A stretch of DNA of 64,000 nucleotides from REEB95 sp963762425 (GCA_963762425.1 CAVXKY010000019.1:101441-165440); one strand, 5' to 3'; shown: positions 31,282 to 40,472, counted from the stretch's first letter. Notes: generated by a model not told the origin, from the sequence alone. Program-made: numbers and translations.

Positions 31282-34149
31282 CTAGCCCCGCCCCTGGGCG
31301 CGGGTCAATTGCTCCAGGCTGGTGTCGAGCCGGGTGAATTCGCCGACGATCTTGTCGAAATAGGCCGTGCCGGTCTGGGACAGATCCTTGGCGGTGACGT
31401 CCCGCATGGAGGTCAGGGTTTCGCACAGCCGCACCGCGCCGACATTGGCGGCGCCGCTCCTGAGCGAATGGGTCACGTCGCGGAAATCCCGCAAATCGGC
31501 CTTCTCCACCGCCTGTTTCAGGTGATCGAGCAGGCGGCGCGCGTCCTTGCGGAAGGTTTCCACCACCTCGGCCACGAAATCGTTGCCGCCCAAGGTCCGG
31601 AGCGCCTCGAAGGTGCGCTCGTCGATCACCGCGCCCTGATCGGGCACGAAGCGCGGATGGGCCGAGATCGGCGTCACCACCTGGGGAGCGAGCGGCGGAC
31701 GGCGGTCGGACAGCGCCGCCCGGCCATGGATCTCGTTGATGGCGTTGAGCAATTGGGCGGGCTCCATCGGCTTGGTCAGCACCGCGTCCATGCCGGCCTC
31801 GCGGCAGAGCCGCTCGGTTTCGGTGGTCACGTCGGCGGTGAGCGCGACGATCGGCAGCCGCCATTCGCCGACATGGCCCATGCGGTAAAGCTTCGCCACC
31901 TCGTAGCCGGTGACGTCGGGCATGTTGATGTCCAACAGCGCCAGGTCGAAGTGCGCGCGTTCGAGCGCGGCCAGCGCCTCTTCGCCGTCGCTCACCACCT
32001 CGGCCTGGTGGCCGGCCATTTCCAGGATTTTCTTCAGAATCTTGCAATTGGCGGCGTTGTCGTCGGCCACCAGCACCTTGAGCGCGCGCGCGGCCGGGGC
32101 CGGCGCCGGCGGCGCCGGGGATTGCGGGGCCGGGGATTGCGGGGCCGGGGATTGCGGCCCGGCGGATTGCGGTTGAGCCGGCGCCGGACGGGCGGGCGCG
32201 GCCGGATATGACGCGGGCGATGCCACCGGCTCGGTCAGCGGCAAAGTTTCGATGCCATGGGCGCGCGGGTCGCTCGCCAGCATGCTGAGGAGCACGCTCG
32301 CCAGCTGCGCCTCGCTCACCGGCGCCTCGATCACCGCGGTCAGTTGCGCCGCGCCCAGCCCCGCCACCGCGTCGCTGCCGCGCGGCGGGGCGATGAACAG
32401 GATCTGATGCTCCTCGGCCGAATCCTTGCCGAGGCGATGGGCGAGCGACAGCGCGGCCAGCGGATTATCGCGGCCGTCGAGCAGCACCATCGCGGGATTG
32501 GCGCCGCCCTGTTCCCCGGATAGATCAGCCAAGGCCGCCTCGCCCTCGGCGTACCAGCGCAACTCGCCGCGCCAGGCGCGGATGCGCGCCTGCAGCGTGG
32601 CCGCGAATTCGCTGTCGGGCGAGATCAGCGCCAGACCGCGGCCGGCGAGATCGGGCGGACGGGCGAAACCGGCGGCGTCGGGCTCGAGCGCCAGCTCGAC
32701 GGTGAAGGTGCTGCCGCGCCCCGCCTCGCTCGAAACCGAGATGGTTCCGCCCATCAGTTCGACCAGTTGCTTGCAGATCGCCAATCCCAGGCCGGTGCCG
32801 CCGAAGCGCCGCGTCACGGTCTCGTCGGCCTGGGTGAAGACCTCGAAGATGCGGCTTTGCGCCTCGGGCGGGATGCCGACGCCTTCGTCCTTGACGGCGA
32901 GCGCCAGGCGCAGCTTGGCGCCTTCCTGGCCGAGATAGGAGGCGGTCAGCGAGATCCGTCCGCGCGCGGTGAATTTGATGGCGTTGGCGACCAGGTTCAC
33001 CAGCACCTGGCGCAATTGCAGCGGCAAGCCGCGATAAACCGGCGGCAGGCGCGGATCGACGCTGAGCGTCAAAGCGAGATTCTTGGCCTCGGCCTGGGAC
33101 TTGAGCAATGCCACGACGCCGCCCAGCAGCTCATGCAGCGCGAAGCTCTCGACCGCGGGTTTCAATTTGCCGGCTTCGAGCTTCGACAGATCGAGCAGGT
33201 CGTTGATCAAGCCCAGCAGGGTCTGGGCGGAGAAACGCATGGTGGCGAGCATGTCGCGCTGCTCGGCGTCGAGATTGGTGCGGGCGAACAGCGCCCCCAT
33301 GCCGATGAAGCTGTTGAGCGGCGTCCTGAGCTCGTGGCTCATGATGGCGAGGAAGCGGCTCTTGGCGGCGTTGGCTTCCTCGGCCGCGGCCTTGGCGGCG
33401 GTCAGACGGCGCACCAGCGTGGCGGCATAGCTCGGGAGAAGCGCCAGCGCGACATAGACCCCGGCGGCCTCGGCCGGACGGCTTTGCCAATAAGGCGTCG
33501 AGAGCACCACCGCGCCGAAGCCCAGGATCGAGAGCACCGCCGAGGCGGCCAGCGCCCGCAGGCCGAAGCGGAAGCCGAAACCGAAAATCACCCAAAGATA
33601 GATCGGGAACCACGGGGCGGCGTAGCCGTCGCCGACGTGCAGGAAGACCGAAACGAAGGTGACGTCGCTCACCAGCGCGGCGGCGCGGCGCAACGTCACC
33701 ACTTGCGGCACCGCCATCATGTGCACGAACAGCAGCCAGGCGCAGAGCATTCCCGGCACGTCCACCGCCAGGAGCGGCAGCAGCCGGTCGCCACCCACGC
33801 CGCAGGCGGCCAGCACCGCCAGGTAGAGCAGCACCACGCCGGTGAAGAAAACGCGGATGATCGCCTGTTGCGCCTCGCCGCCCGGGCGGGCGCCCAGTTC
33901 GGCGGCGATGGCCCCGAGGCCCTTCAGCGCGACGATGACAAAGGCGAGCGCCGGTCCGGCGAGACACAGCGCCAGGGCCAGCACGCCCAGGAACGGATCG
34001 AGCGTCGCGCCCAGCTTGAAGGCGCCGATGCCGGCAACGACCAGCGGCGCCAGCAAGGCAAAGAGCGCCAACGCCAACGCGGTGGCGCGCGCGTTGCGCC
34101 CGATACGGCGGGCGCCCGGCGGGCGCGATGCCTCTTGCCGTTCGGTCAT
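31282..34149 (-). CDS. rpfC: RpfC-like hybrid sensor kinase with REC and Hpt domains
   Basis: The 955-aa membrane kinase matches Xanthomonas RpfC over its sensor and kinase parts. About six to eight TM helices span residues 22-248, including PIYLWVIFGFGFRFGLRALA and VVLSTPYWQ. The H-box is SRFLAIMSHELRTPLNSFIG (His272), N-box NLVANAIKF and G2 FGGTGLGLAI. A degenerate receiver-like domain (about 500-625) precedes a Pro/Gln linker and a true REC (Asp696/697, phospho-Asp740 in LALLDINMPD, Lys793). A C-terminal Hpt follows (His894 in DVTHSLRSGA). RpfC senses DSF and relays phosphate to RpfG. It converges with the rpfF-like and hydrolase genes. Confidence 0.85.
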   Translation of the reverse strand: MTERQEASRPPGARRIGRNARATALALALFALLAPLVVAGIGAFKLGATLDPFLGVLALALCLAGPALAFVIVALKGLGAIAAELGARPGGEAQQAIIRVFFTGVVLLYLAVLAACGVGGDRLLPLLAVDVPGMLCAWLLFVHMMAVPQVVTLRRAAALVSDVTFVSVFLHVGDGYAAPWFPIYLWVIFGFGFRFGLRALAASAVLSILGFGAVVLSTPYWQSRPAEAAGVYVALALLPSYAATLVRRLTAAKAAAEEANAAKSRFLAIMSHELRTPLNSFIGMGALFARTNLDAEQRDMLATMRFSAQTLLGLINDLLDLSKLEAGKLKPAVESFALHELLGGVVALLKSQAEAKNLALTLSVDPRLPPVYRGLPLQLRQVLVNLVANAIKFTARGRISLTASYLGQEGAKLRLALAVKDEGVGIPPEAQSRIFEVFTQADETVTRRFGGTGLGLAICKQLVELMGGTISVSSEAGRGSTFTVELALEPDAAGFARPPDLAGRGLALISPDSEFAATLQARIRAWRGELRWYAEGEAALADLSGEQGGANPAMVLLDGRDNPLAALSLAHRLGKDSAEEHQILFIAPPRGSDAVAGLGAAQLTAVIEAPVSEAQLASVLLSMLASDPRAHGIETLPLTEPVASPASYPAAPARPAPAQPQSAGPQSPAPQSPAPQSPAPPAPAPAARALKVLVADDNAANCKILKKILEMAGHQAEVVSDGEEALAALERAHFDLALLDINMPDVTGYEVAKLYRMGHVGEWRLPIVALTADVTTETERLCREAGMDAVLTKPMEPAQLLNAINEIHGRAALSDRRPPLAPQVVTPISAHPRFVPDQGAVIDERTFEALRTLGGNDFVAEVVETFRKDARRLLDHLKQAVEKADLRDFRDVTHSLRSGAANVGAVRLCETLTSMRDVTAKDLSQTGTAYFDKIVGEFTRLDTSLEQLTRAQGRG
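32120..32172. repeat. 15-bp tandem repeat in the RpfC-like linker
   Basis: GATTGCGGGGCCGGG-type units start at 32120, 32135, 32150 and 32165. On the coding (minus) strand each gives the pentapeptide QSPAP, producing a flexible Pro-rich linker (residues about 661-682) ahead of the receiver domain. In-frame copy-number change would alter linker length without frameshift. Confidence 0.75.
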
Positions 34150-34296
34150 GCGGCGCTCGTCAACGGACCCTCCCCCGCCCGTTTGCGGCCATGCGAATCG
34201 CCGGGCGGGTTAAGGCGGATTCTGACGCTAAGACGGGGAAAAATCCACCTTCGGCGGGAATTCGAGTCGGCCTGAAGCCGGAGCGACTCGGGACCG

Positions 34297-35925
34297 TCAG
34301 GCGGTGGCCGCGGCGGGGGACGGGAGGGCGCGTTCGGCCGGCAGGAAGACCCGCACGGTGGTGCCGGCATCCTTCACGCTTTCGATCGTCAGGCGCCCGC
34401 CATGCAGCTCGACCAGTCCGATGGCCAGCGGCAGGCCCAGCCCGGTGCCGGCGTGGCGGCGGCTCCAGGTGCTGGCGACCTGGCCGAAGCGGGTGACCGC
34501 GGTCTCGATCTCCATCTTGTCCATGCCGATGCCGTGATCGGAGACGGCGATCTCGAGCCCGTTCTTGACCAGACGGGCGGAGAGTTCGACATGCCCGCCG
34601 GGGTGGCTGAACTTGATGGCGTTGGTGATGAGATTGAGCAGCACCTGCTTGAGCTTCAAGCTGTCGACGCGGTAGCGCGGCAGACGGGGCGCGATGTCGG
34701 TGTCGACGGCGATGTCGAGGGCGCGGGAGCGCTCGGCGACCAATTGCAACACGTCGCGCACGATCTGCGGGATCTCGGCCTCTTCCTCGTCGAGTTCGAC
34801 CTTGCCGGCCTCGAGCTTGGAGACGTCGAGAATGTCGCTGATGATGCCGAGCAGATGCTGGGCCGACGCGCAGATATCGCGCGCATAGCCGATGTAGCGC
34901 GGACTGCCCAGGGGGCCCATCACCTCCTCGGCCATCACCTGGGAGAAGCCGATGATGGCGTTCAAGGGCGTGCGCAATTCGTGGCTCATATTGGCGAGGA
35001 ATTCGGACTTGCTGCGGCTGGCGAGTTCGGCCTCTTCCTTGGCGGCGACCAAGGTCAGTTCGGCTTCCTTGCGTTCGGTGATGTCGAGCGCGACGGTGAC
35101 CACCAGCATCGGCCGGCCGGCCTGATCCTTCAGCAGCGCCTTGGTGGTGAGCAGCACGCGCTCCTCGCCCTTGGGCGTCCTGACGGTTTCCTCGCAGGTG
35201 CCGGGCTGCTCCAATCCCGCGATGATGCGGCGGTCGCGCTCGGTTTCCTCGCCGGCGTGCTGGTCGTCGCTCACGGCGTCCGGCCTCTGGCCGATGATCG
35301 CGGCCGCCTTCTTGCCGGTGCCGCGCACAAACCAGTCGTTGACGAAGACGTAGCGGCCGTCGCGGTCGGTGGCGACCACCGCCACCGGCACGGCGTCGAT
35401 GACGCGCAGCAGCAGCTCGTGGCTTTCCCGGAGCGCATCCTGGTGGCGGCGCGATTCCTCGACCATCTGCTCCTCGAGCGAGGAGGCGCGCGCCTTGAGC
35501 AGTAATTGCTGGCGGCGCAGCGTCAAGAGGTTGCGCGAGCGCACGCGGAATTCATGGTGATCGACCGGACTCAGCAGGTAGTCGGTGGCGCCGGCCTCGA
35601 GCGCCTGATAGCGCAGATCGCGGTCCTCATAGGCGGTGATGACGATCACCGGCACGTCGACGCAAGCCGCAATCTGGCGGATGTGGCGGATGAAGGCGGC
35701 GCCGTCGAGCTCCGGCATGTTGAAATCGGTGATGACCAGATCGGGCGGATGTTTCGCGAAAGCGTCGAGCGCGTTCTGCGGCCGGTCATAGGTCTTGACC
35801 TCGACGCCTTCGAGCGAGCACGCGAGCCGTTCCAGAATCTTCAAATTGGTCACGCGGTCGTCGACGATGACGACGGTCTGGAGCTTCACCCCGGACTCCG
35901 ATGTCAGAGCGGAAAAATCCCGCAC
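34297..35925 (-). CDS. Receiver-PAS-histidine kinase with RpfG-type receiver
   Basis: This soluble 542-aa signalling protein has an N-terminal REC (Asp22/23, phospho-Asp67 in LVITDFNMPELDG) like the receiver of RpfG. The usual active-site Lys before Pro120 is replaced by Ser119 in TDYLLSPVDHHEF. A PAS domain follows (about 170-285, DAVPVAVVATDRDGRYVFVN ending DITERKEAE). HisKA has His315 in EFLANMSHELRTPLNAIIGF, and HATPase shows NLITNAIKF, DHGIGM and HAGTGLGLPLA. No HD-GYP domain is present. It is 147 bases upstream of the RpfC-like gene, same strand, and is a candidate phosphorelay partner. Confidence 0.88.
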   Translation of the reverse strand: MRDFSALTSESGVKLQTVVIVDDRVTNLKILERLACSLEGVEVKTYDRPQNALDAFAKHPPDLVITDFNMPELDGAAFIRHIRQIAACVDVPVIVITAYEDRDLRYQALEAGATDYLLSPVDHHEFRVRSRNLLTLRRQQLLLKARASSLEEQMVEESRRHQDALRESHELLLRVIDAVPVAVVATDRDGRYVFVNDWFVRGTGKKAAAIIGQRPDAVSDDQHAGEETERDRRIIAGLEQPGTCEETVRTPKGEERVLLTTKALLKDQAGRPMLVVTVALDITERKEAELTLVAAKEEAELASRSKSEFLANMSHELRTPLNAIIGFSQVMAEEVMGPLGSPRYIGYARDICASAQHLLGIISDILDVSKLEAGKVELDEEEAEIPQIVRDVLQLVAERSRALDIAVDTDIAPRLPRYRVDSLKLKQVLLNLITNAIKFSHPGGHVELSARLVKNGLEIAVSDHGIGMDKMEIETAVTRFGQVASTWSRRHAGTGLGLPLAIGLVELHGGRLTIESVKDAGTTVRVFLPAERALPSPAAATA

Positions 35926-36037
35926 GATTGATGCCCTTCAGTATCGGCGCGGGTTTACCCCGCATCAAGCGGGATCAATACTGGTAAATCATGGTTAAGA
36001 AAGAGTTACCGGATTGAAAAAGCGGGGAAAATCCCGG

Positions 36038-36796
36038 TCAGGCGGCCGCCAGGGTCAGCTGCGACTCGCCGATGAAGGCGAAGCGCGCGACCACCGGGGT
36101 GCCGGGCGTCGCGATCACCAGGCCGGTATGCGAGCCGGTGGTGACGTAATCGCCCGCCTTCAGCATGCGTCCGCGCTTGGCGGCGTGGTTGGCGAGCCAG
36201 GCGAGGAGCCGCTTCGGGTGGCCGGCGGGGTTGCCGCCCACGGCATGAGCCGCCTCGCGCCCGCCGATCAGCAGAGTCGCCTCGGGCTTCAAGAGATCGA
36301 GCGCGCGCCAATCCGCCGCCGGCGGCCCGTAACAGAACCCGCCATTCGAAAGATTGTCGGCCAGCAGAGCCAGCGCCGGCACCTCTTTGCGGTCGACGAA
36401 ACGGGTATCGAGAAATTCGATCGCGGGATGGAGGCTTTCGACCGCGTCCCACGCCTCGTCCTCGCCATAGGGCCGGCCGCGCGCGGGCAGGTCGCGGCCC
36501 AGACGCAACGCGATTTCGGCCTCGACGCCGTTCAAGCCGGTGCGCGAGGACAGCAGAAACGCCGGGCTCTTCACCACATGGCCGGCGAAAAGCGGCGCGC
36601 AGTTCGGCGGCGATTTGGGGCCGGAAGCGCCGACCTTCCAGCCGGACACTTTCACGCCGAGCCGCGACGCCACCAGCTCCTGCACCTGATAGGCGTCATC
36701 CTCCCCGCGGGGACAGAGCTCCGGCGCCAAGCCGGCGATGCGGCGGCCGCTGATGCGCGCGCCGATCAGAAGCGCGGCCAGGCGCTCGGCGGACAT
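36038..36796 (-). CDS. 2-keto-4-pentenoate hydratase / FAH-family protein
   Basis: The 252-aa protein fits the MhpD-type hydratase/decarboxylase branch of the fumarylacetoacetate hydrolase fold. It has DAYQVQELVASRLGVKVSGW, KVGASGPKSPP, the metal-ligand region GVEAEIALRLGRDLP (Glu-x-Glu), HPAIEFLDTRF and GDYVTTGSHTG. Such enzymes hydrate 2-hydroxy-dienoates in aromatic meta-cleavage, but no other meta-pathway genes are here, so the substrate is open. It is 12 bases downstream of the aminotransferase gene. Confidence 0.85.
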   Translation of the reverse strand: MSAERLAALLIGARISGRRIAGLAPELCPRGEDDAYQVQELVASRLGVKVSGWKVGASGPKSPPNCAPLFAGHVVKSPAFLLSSRTGLNGVEAEIALRLGRDLPARGRPYGEDEAWDAVESLHPAIEFLDTRFVDRKEVPALALLADNLSNGGFCYGPPAADWRALDLLKPEATLLIGGREAAHAVGGNPAGHPKRLLAWLANHAAKRGRMLKAGDYVTTGSHTGLVIATPGTPVVARFAFIGESQLTLAAA

Positions 36797-36808
36797 TTTC
36801 CCCGGGCT

Positions 36809-38020
36809 TCAGCGGCGGGCCGCCGCCGCCATGGGCTTTGCCGACGAGCCGAGGGCATTGCCCGAGAGATATTCCATCGCCGCGTCGACGCCGCCGCGAT
36901 TGTGTTTGACGCCGGCCACCGCCAGACCCATTTCGACGCCGGCCAGCGTGCCCATCAGCATGGTGTCGTTGAAGGAGCCGAGATGGCCGATGCGGAACAC
37001 CTTGCCCAGGACCTTGCCGAGCCCGGCGCCCAGGGAGATGTCGAAACGGTCGAAAATCACCTTGCGGACATCGTCGGCGTTGACGCCGTCGGGCACGCGC
37101 ACGGCGGTCAGCGTGGGGGCATGGGCCTTCGGATCGGCGCATTGGATCTCGAGTCCCCAAGCGCGCACGCAGCGGCGCGCCGCCTCGGCGAAGCGGTCGT
37201 GGCGGGCGAAGACGTTGTCGAGCCCTTCCTCCTCGAGCATGGCGATGCTTTCCTTCAGGCCGTAGAACATCAATGTGGGCGGCGTGTAGGGGAAGAAGCC
37301 CTGCGCATTGGCGTCGATGATCGGCTGCCAGTCGAAATAGGCCTTGGGCAGTTTCGATTTCTTGTAGGCCTCGAGCGCCTTCTTGGAGACGGCGTTGAAG
37401 CTCATGCCCGGAGGCAGCAACAGCCCCTTCTGCGAGCCGCCGACGGTGACGTCGACGCCCCATTCGTCCTGGCGGAAATCCATCGAAGCGAGCGAGGAGA
37501 TGGTGTCGACCAGCAGCAACGCCGGATGCTTGGCGCGGTCGATCGCCTTGCGCAGCGCCGGGATGTCGCTGGCGACGCCGGTCGAGGTTTCGCTTTGCAG
37601 GACCAGCACCGCCTTGATGGCGTGGGACTTGTCGGCGGCGAGCTTGGCCTCGCATTGGGCGGGGTCGGCGGGATGGCGCCAATCGCCCGGCAGCAGATCG
37701 ACCTCGATGCCGTGGCGCTGCGCCATGTTGCGCCACAGCGTCGAAAATTGCCCGGTTTCGAAGGCCAGCACCTTGTCGCCGGGCGACAGCGTGTTGAGGA
37801 TCGCCGCTTCCCAGGCGCCGGTGCCCGAGGCGGGATAGATCACGATCGGGCCGGTGCATTTGAAGACGCGCTTCAGCCCCGCCGTCACCGCCTTGAGGAG
37901 AGGCGGGAAATCCGGGCCGCGATGGTCGATGAGCGGCTGGTCCATGGCGCGCAGAACCCGGTCCGGCAGATTGGTGGGGCCGGGAATTTGCAAGAAATGT
38001 CTGCCGCTGCGAAACGTCAT
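36809..38020 (-). CDS. Serine-glyoxylate aminotransferase-like class V aminotransferase
   Basis: This PLP enzyme of 403 aa starts at ATG 38020 with GGGAG upstream. It opens HFLQIPGPTNLPDRVLRAMD and has YPASGTGAWEAAILNTLSPG, LVLQSETSTGVASDIPALRK, and the PLP region DVTVGGSQKGLLLPPGMSFN with Lys in SQKG. LGKVFRIGHLGSFNDTMLMG is a late hallmark. It converts serine plus glyoxylate to hydroxypyruvate plus glycine in the serine cycle or glyoxylate detoxification; related alanine-glyoxylate activity is possible. It is grouped with an MFS transporter and a 2-hydroxyacid dehydrogenase. Confidence 0.9.
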   Translation of the reverse strand: MTFRSGRHFLQIPGPTNLPDRVLRAMDQPLIDHRGPDFPPLLKAVTAGLKRVFKCTGPIVIYPASGTGAWEAAILNTLSPGDKVLAFETGQFSTLWRNMAQRHGIEVDLLPGDWRHPADPAQCEAKLAADKSHAIKAVLVLQSETSTGVASDIPALRKAIDRAKHPALLLVDTISSLASMDFRQDEWGVDVTVGGSQKGLLLPPGMSFNAVSKKALEAYKKSKLPKAYFDWQPIIDANAQGFFPYTPPTLMFYGLKESIAMLEEEGLDNVFARHDRFAEAARRCVRAWGLEIQCADPKAHAPTLTAVRVPDGVNADDVRKVIFDRFDISLGAGLGKVLGKVFRIGHLGSFNDTMLMGTLAGVEMGLAVAGVKHNRGGVDAAMEYLSGNALGSSAKPMAAAARR

Positions 38021-38208
38021 AATAATTCCACTCCCTTGTGAGAAGCGGGATATGTGCCCAGATTCGTCAACCGGCCGCAAGTGCCGACTTGGGATGCGGC
38101 ATTCCGCGGCGGAAATAATCCACCGGCGCCGCGGGCGGTGGGCATCGGCCCCACGGCCGAAACCGGCGGCGGGATCGAACGGCCGCGCCGGTTTCCGCCG
38201 GAAGCCGC

Positions 38209-39507
38209 CTAGGTTTTCCGCTTCTCGAGCACCGAGACTTCGGGGTTAAGCCAGAACGCCCACACCCCCGCGCCGAAGACGAGCAAGCCCGCCGCCACGA
38301 CGAAGGGCGCGACCCAGGAACCGAACTGGACCAGAACGCCGAAGACCAGCGGCGACAGCGCGCCGCCGATGTTGCCGGCCATGTTCATCACCCCCGACAC
38401 GGTGCCCGAGTATTTCCCGCCCACATGCATGGGCACGGCCCAGGACGGCCCGATGGTGCATTCCAGGAAGAACATGGCGATCGTCAGGCAGTAGATGGCG
38501 GTATAGGCGTCTTCCGTCACCGCGGCCGGCACGATGAACACCGCGCAGCCCAGCATGCCGGTGATCGCGACCGCGCGGTGCGCGAGCTTGGCGCTTCCGG
38601 TCTTCACCAGCAGCCAGTCGGTTACGACGCCGCCCACGGTGTCGCCGATGACGCCCGCCCAAAGCGGCAACGACGCGAAAATGCCCACCTTGAGCAGGGT
38701 GAAATGGCGATAATCCACGAGATAGGAGGGCAGCCAGCTCAGGAATATCCACAGGCAATACACATAAGTGAAGTAGGCGCACATGATCGCCCACATGTTG
38801 GGGGATCGGAACAGAATCCCCCACGGCACCGTCGAGGCCTTTTCGATCTGCGCCGGCTTGATGTTGCCCTTCTCGTCGACACCCCGGATATAGGCGAGCT
38901 CGTCCCGGCCCACGGAGTCTTGCTCTTCCGGCATGTTGCGATAAGTGAAGTACCACAACACGGACCAGAGAATTCCGATCGCGCCGCAAATGTAGAACAC
39001 CGATCGCCATCCGAGCGTCGTCATGATCAACACCACGAGCGGCGGCGCTATGGCCGCGCCGATGCGGCTCGCGCTGTGGGAGACGCCTTGAACCAGGCCG
39101 CGTTCCTGGCGCGGAAACCACATCTGCATGGAACGGGTCGCGACCGGGAACGCGCCGCCTTCACCCACCCCGAAGAGAAAACGAATCACCGTGAACGAAA
39201 GCGCCCCCATGCCGAAAGACGTCAGCGCCGTCATGGCGGACCAATAGGTGACGATGGCCGTCAATACGCGGCGCGGTCCGAACCGGTCGCCGAGCCAGCC
39301 GCCCGGGATCTGGAAGAGGGCATAGCTCCAGACGAAGGCGCTGAAGATCACGCCCATCGTGATCTTGTCGAAACCGAATTCCTTGCTGATGACCGGCGCC
39401 GCGGTGGAGATGTTGACCCGATCGAGATAAGTGATGAGGTACATCAGGCTGATCAGGAACAGCACGAACCACCGGCTCCTGCCGGGCTTTTTCCCTTGGC
39501 CATTCAT
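38209..39507 (-). CDS. MFS transporter, anion:cation symporter type
   Basis: The 432-aa inner-membrane protein has twelve predicted helices. Motif A is present as GGWLGDRFGPRRVL after helix 2, and helix 1 is LFLISLMYLITYLDRVNIST with the DRVNIS signature of the ACS family (glucarate, galactonate, 4-hydroxyphenylacetate and similar organic anions). GVGEGGAFPVATRSMQMWFP also matches. GGGAGG precedes ATG 39507. Likely substrate is a carboxylate, in line with neighbouring 2-oxo-acid genes. Confidence 0.9.
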   Translation of the reverse strand: MNGQGKKPGRSRWFVLFLISLMYLITYLDRVNISTAAPVISKEFGFDKITMGVIFSAFVWSYALFQIPGGWLGDRFGPRRVLTAIVTYWSAMTALTSFGMGALSFTVIRFLFGVGEGGAFPVATRSMQMWFPRQERGLVQGVSHSASRIGAAIAPPLVVLIMTTLGWRSVFYICGAIGILWSVLWYFTYRNMPEEQDSVGRDELAYIRGVDEKGNIKPAQIEKASTVPWGILFRSPNMWAIMCAYFTYVYCLWIFLSWLPSYLVDYRHFTLLKVGIFASLPLWAGVIGDTVGGVVTDWLLVKTGSAKLAHRAVAITGMLGCAVFIVPAAVTEDAYTAIYCLTIAMFFLECTIGPSWAVPMHVGGKYSGTVSGVMNMAGNIGGALSPLVFGVLVQFGSWVAPFVVAAGLLVFGAGVWAFWLNPEVSVLEKRKT

Positions 39508-39549
39508 GGCGGTCTCCCTCCCCTGTGCTTTTTTACTTATCCTTCCAGC

Positions 39550-40383
39550 CTAGCCGGACGATGGCCCGCCAGCAAGCCCGCGCAACTTGTCGATGCGTTT
39601 GTTGATGCTCTTGCGCCAGCGCGCGAGGTGGCGGTGGCGCCGGTCCCAGGCGGCCTTGCGCACCACCTTGAGCGCGGAATCCGACGGCGCGAAGGCGGCG
39701 GCGGCGCGCGCCAGTTCGGGATGAAGCTTGGGATCGAACAGGATGACCATGCCCGAGGGCGTGCCGAGCAACAGCATGGGCGTCAAGCCGGAGAGCCGCC
39801 CGATTTCCGCGATCCCGGCATGGAGATCGAACAGCGCCACGTCGTGAAAGAGATAGACCGCATCCGGCACGGCCTTGGCGCGCACCGCCCGGTAATCGAG
39901 CACCACCTGCTCGTTGGTGTGCAGGCCGTCGATGAAGGCAAAGTCGACCGGGCCGCCGAGTTCGCGGTCGACCACCGCGGCCACGTCCCGCGGCGAGGTT
40001 GCCTGCACGGCACGCACCGGCAGCCCGTGCCGCGCCGCCACGCGGTTGGTGAGGTCGAGACCGTCGCGCATCGCCTGGTCGGGCGCCATGTCGAGCGCCA
40101 CCACCTTGCCCTGCGGCATGAGCAGGCCCAGCGCGAGCGTGCTCCAGCCCATGGAATTGCCGATGATGAGCGCCCGCTTCGGCTTATAGGCGGCCAGCAC
40201 GTGTTCGAGGAAATAGACCTCCTGCACGGCGATGCCGAGATTGCCAGTGACGCTCTTGCCGTCCCGGCAGAACCAGGTGAAGGGCGCCCAGGGCAGCCCG
40301 TCGGCGTGGTTGGGCGCGAGGCCGGCGCAGAGCTCGATCCCCTCCTCGCGATAATAGTCCGTCAAATCCCCGATGATCGGCAT
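39550..40383 (-). CDS. Class I SAM-dependent methyltransferase
   Basis: From ATG 40383 (MPIIGDLTDYYREEGIEL) the product is 277 aa. It has a Rossmann SAM-binding core (ALIIGNSMGWSTLALGLLMP), an acidic loop VVALDMAPD, and PVDFAFIDGLHTNEQVVLDY with YLFHDVALFD, typical of the Methyltransf_24 (cephalosporin hydroxylase/rhamnosyl O-methyltransferase-like) group. The C-terminus is basic (RRHRHLARWRKSINKRID). The substrate is unknown; such enzymes often modify sugars. It is divergent from the large FAD/Fe-S gene. Confidence 0.78.
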   Translation of the reverse strand: MPIIGDLTDYYREEGIELCAGLAPNHADGLPWAPFTWFCRDGKSVTGNLGIAVQEVYFLEHVLAAYKPKRALIIGNSMGWSTLALGLLMPQGKVVALDMAPDQAMRDGLDLTNRVAARHGLPVRAVQATSPRDVAAVVDRELGGPVDFAFIDGLHTNEQVVLDYRAVRAKAVPDAVYLFHDVALFDLHAGIAEIGRLSGLTPMLLLGTPSGMVILFDPKLHPELARAAAAFAPSDSALKVVRKAAWDRRHRHLARWRKSINKRIDKLRGLAGGPSSG

Positions 40384-40472
40384 GAAGGGCAAGGTAAAGC
40401 ACGGCCCGGACGGCGGCAAAAGGCTTTTCGCGGCATCTGGCGTTTTTGCGCGCCTTCCTCTCTAATCCCGGC

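Noticed and set aside
34150..34296. Possible small gene between the two hybrid kinases
   Set aside because: The plus-strand frames here are continuations of kinase antisense reading, with no start site or family resemblance.
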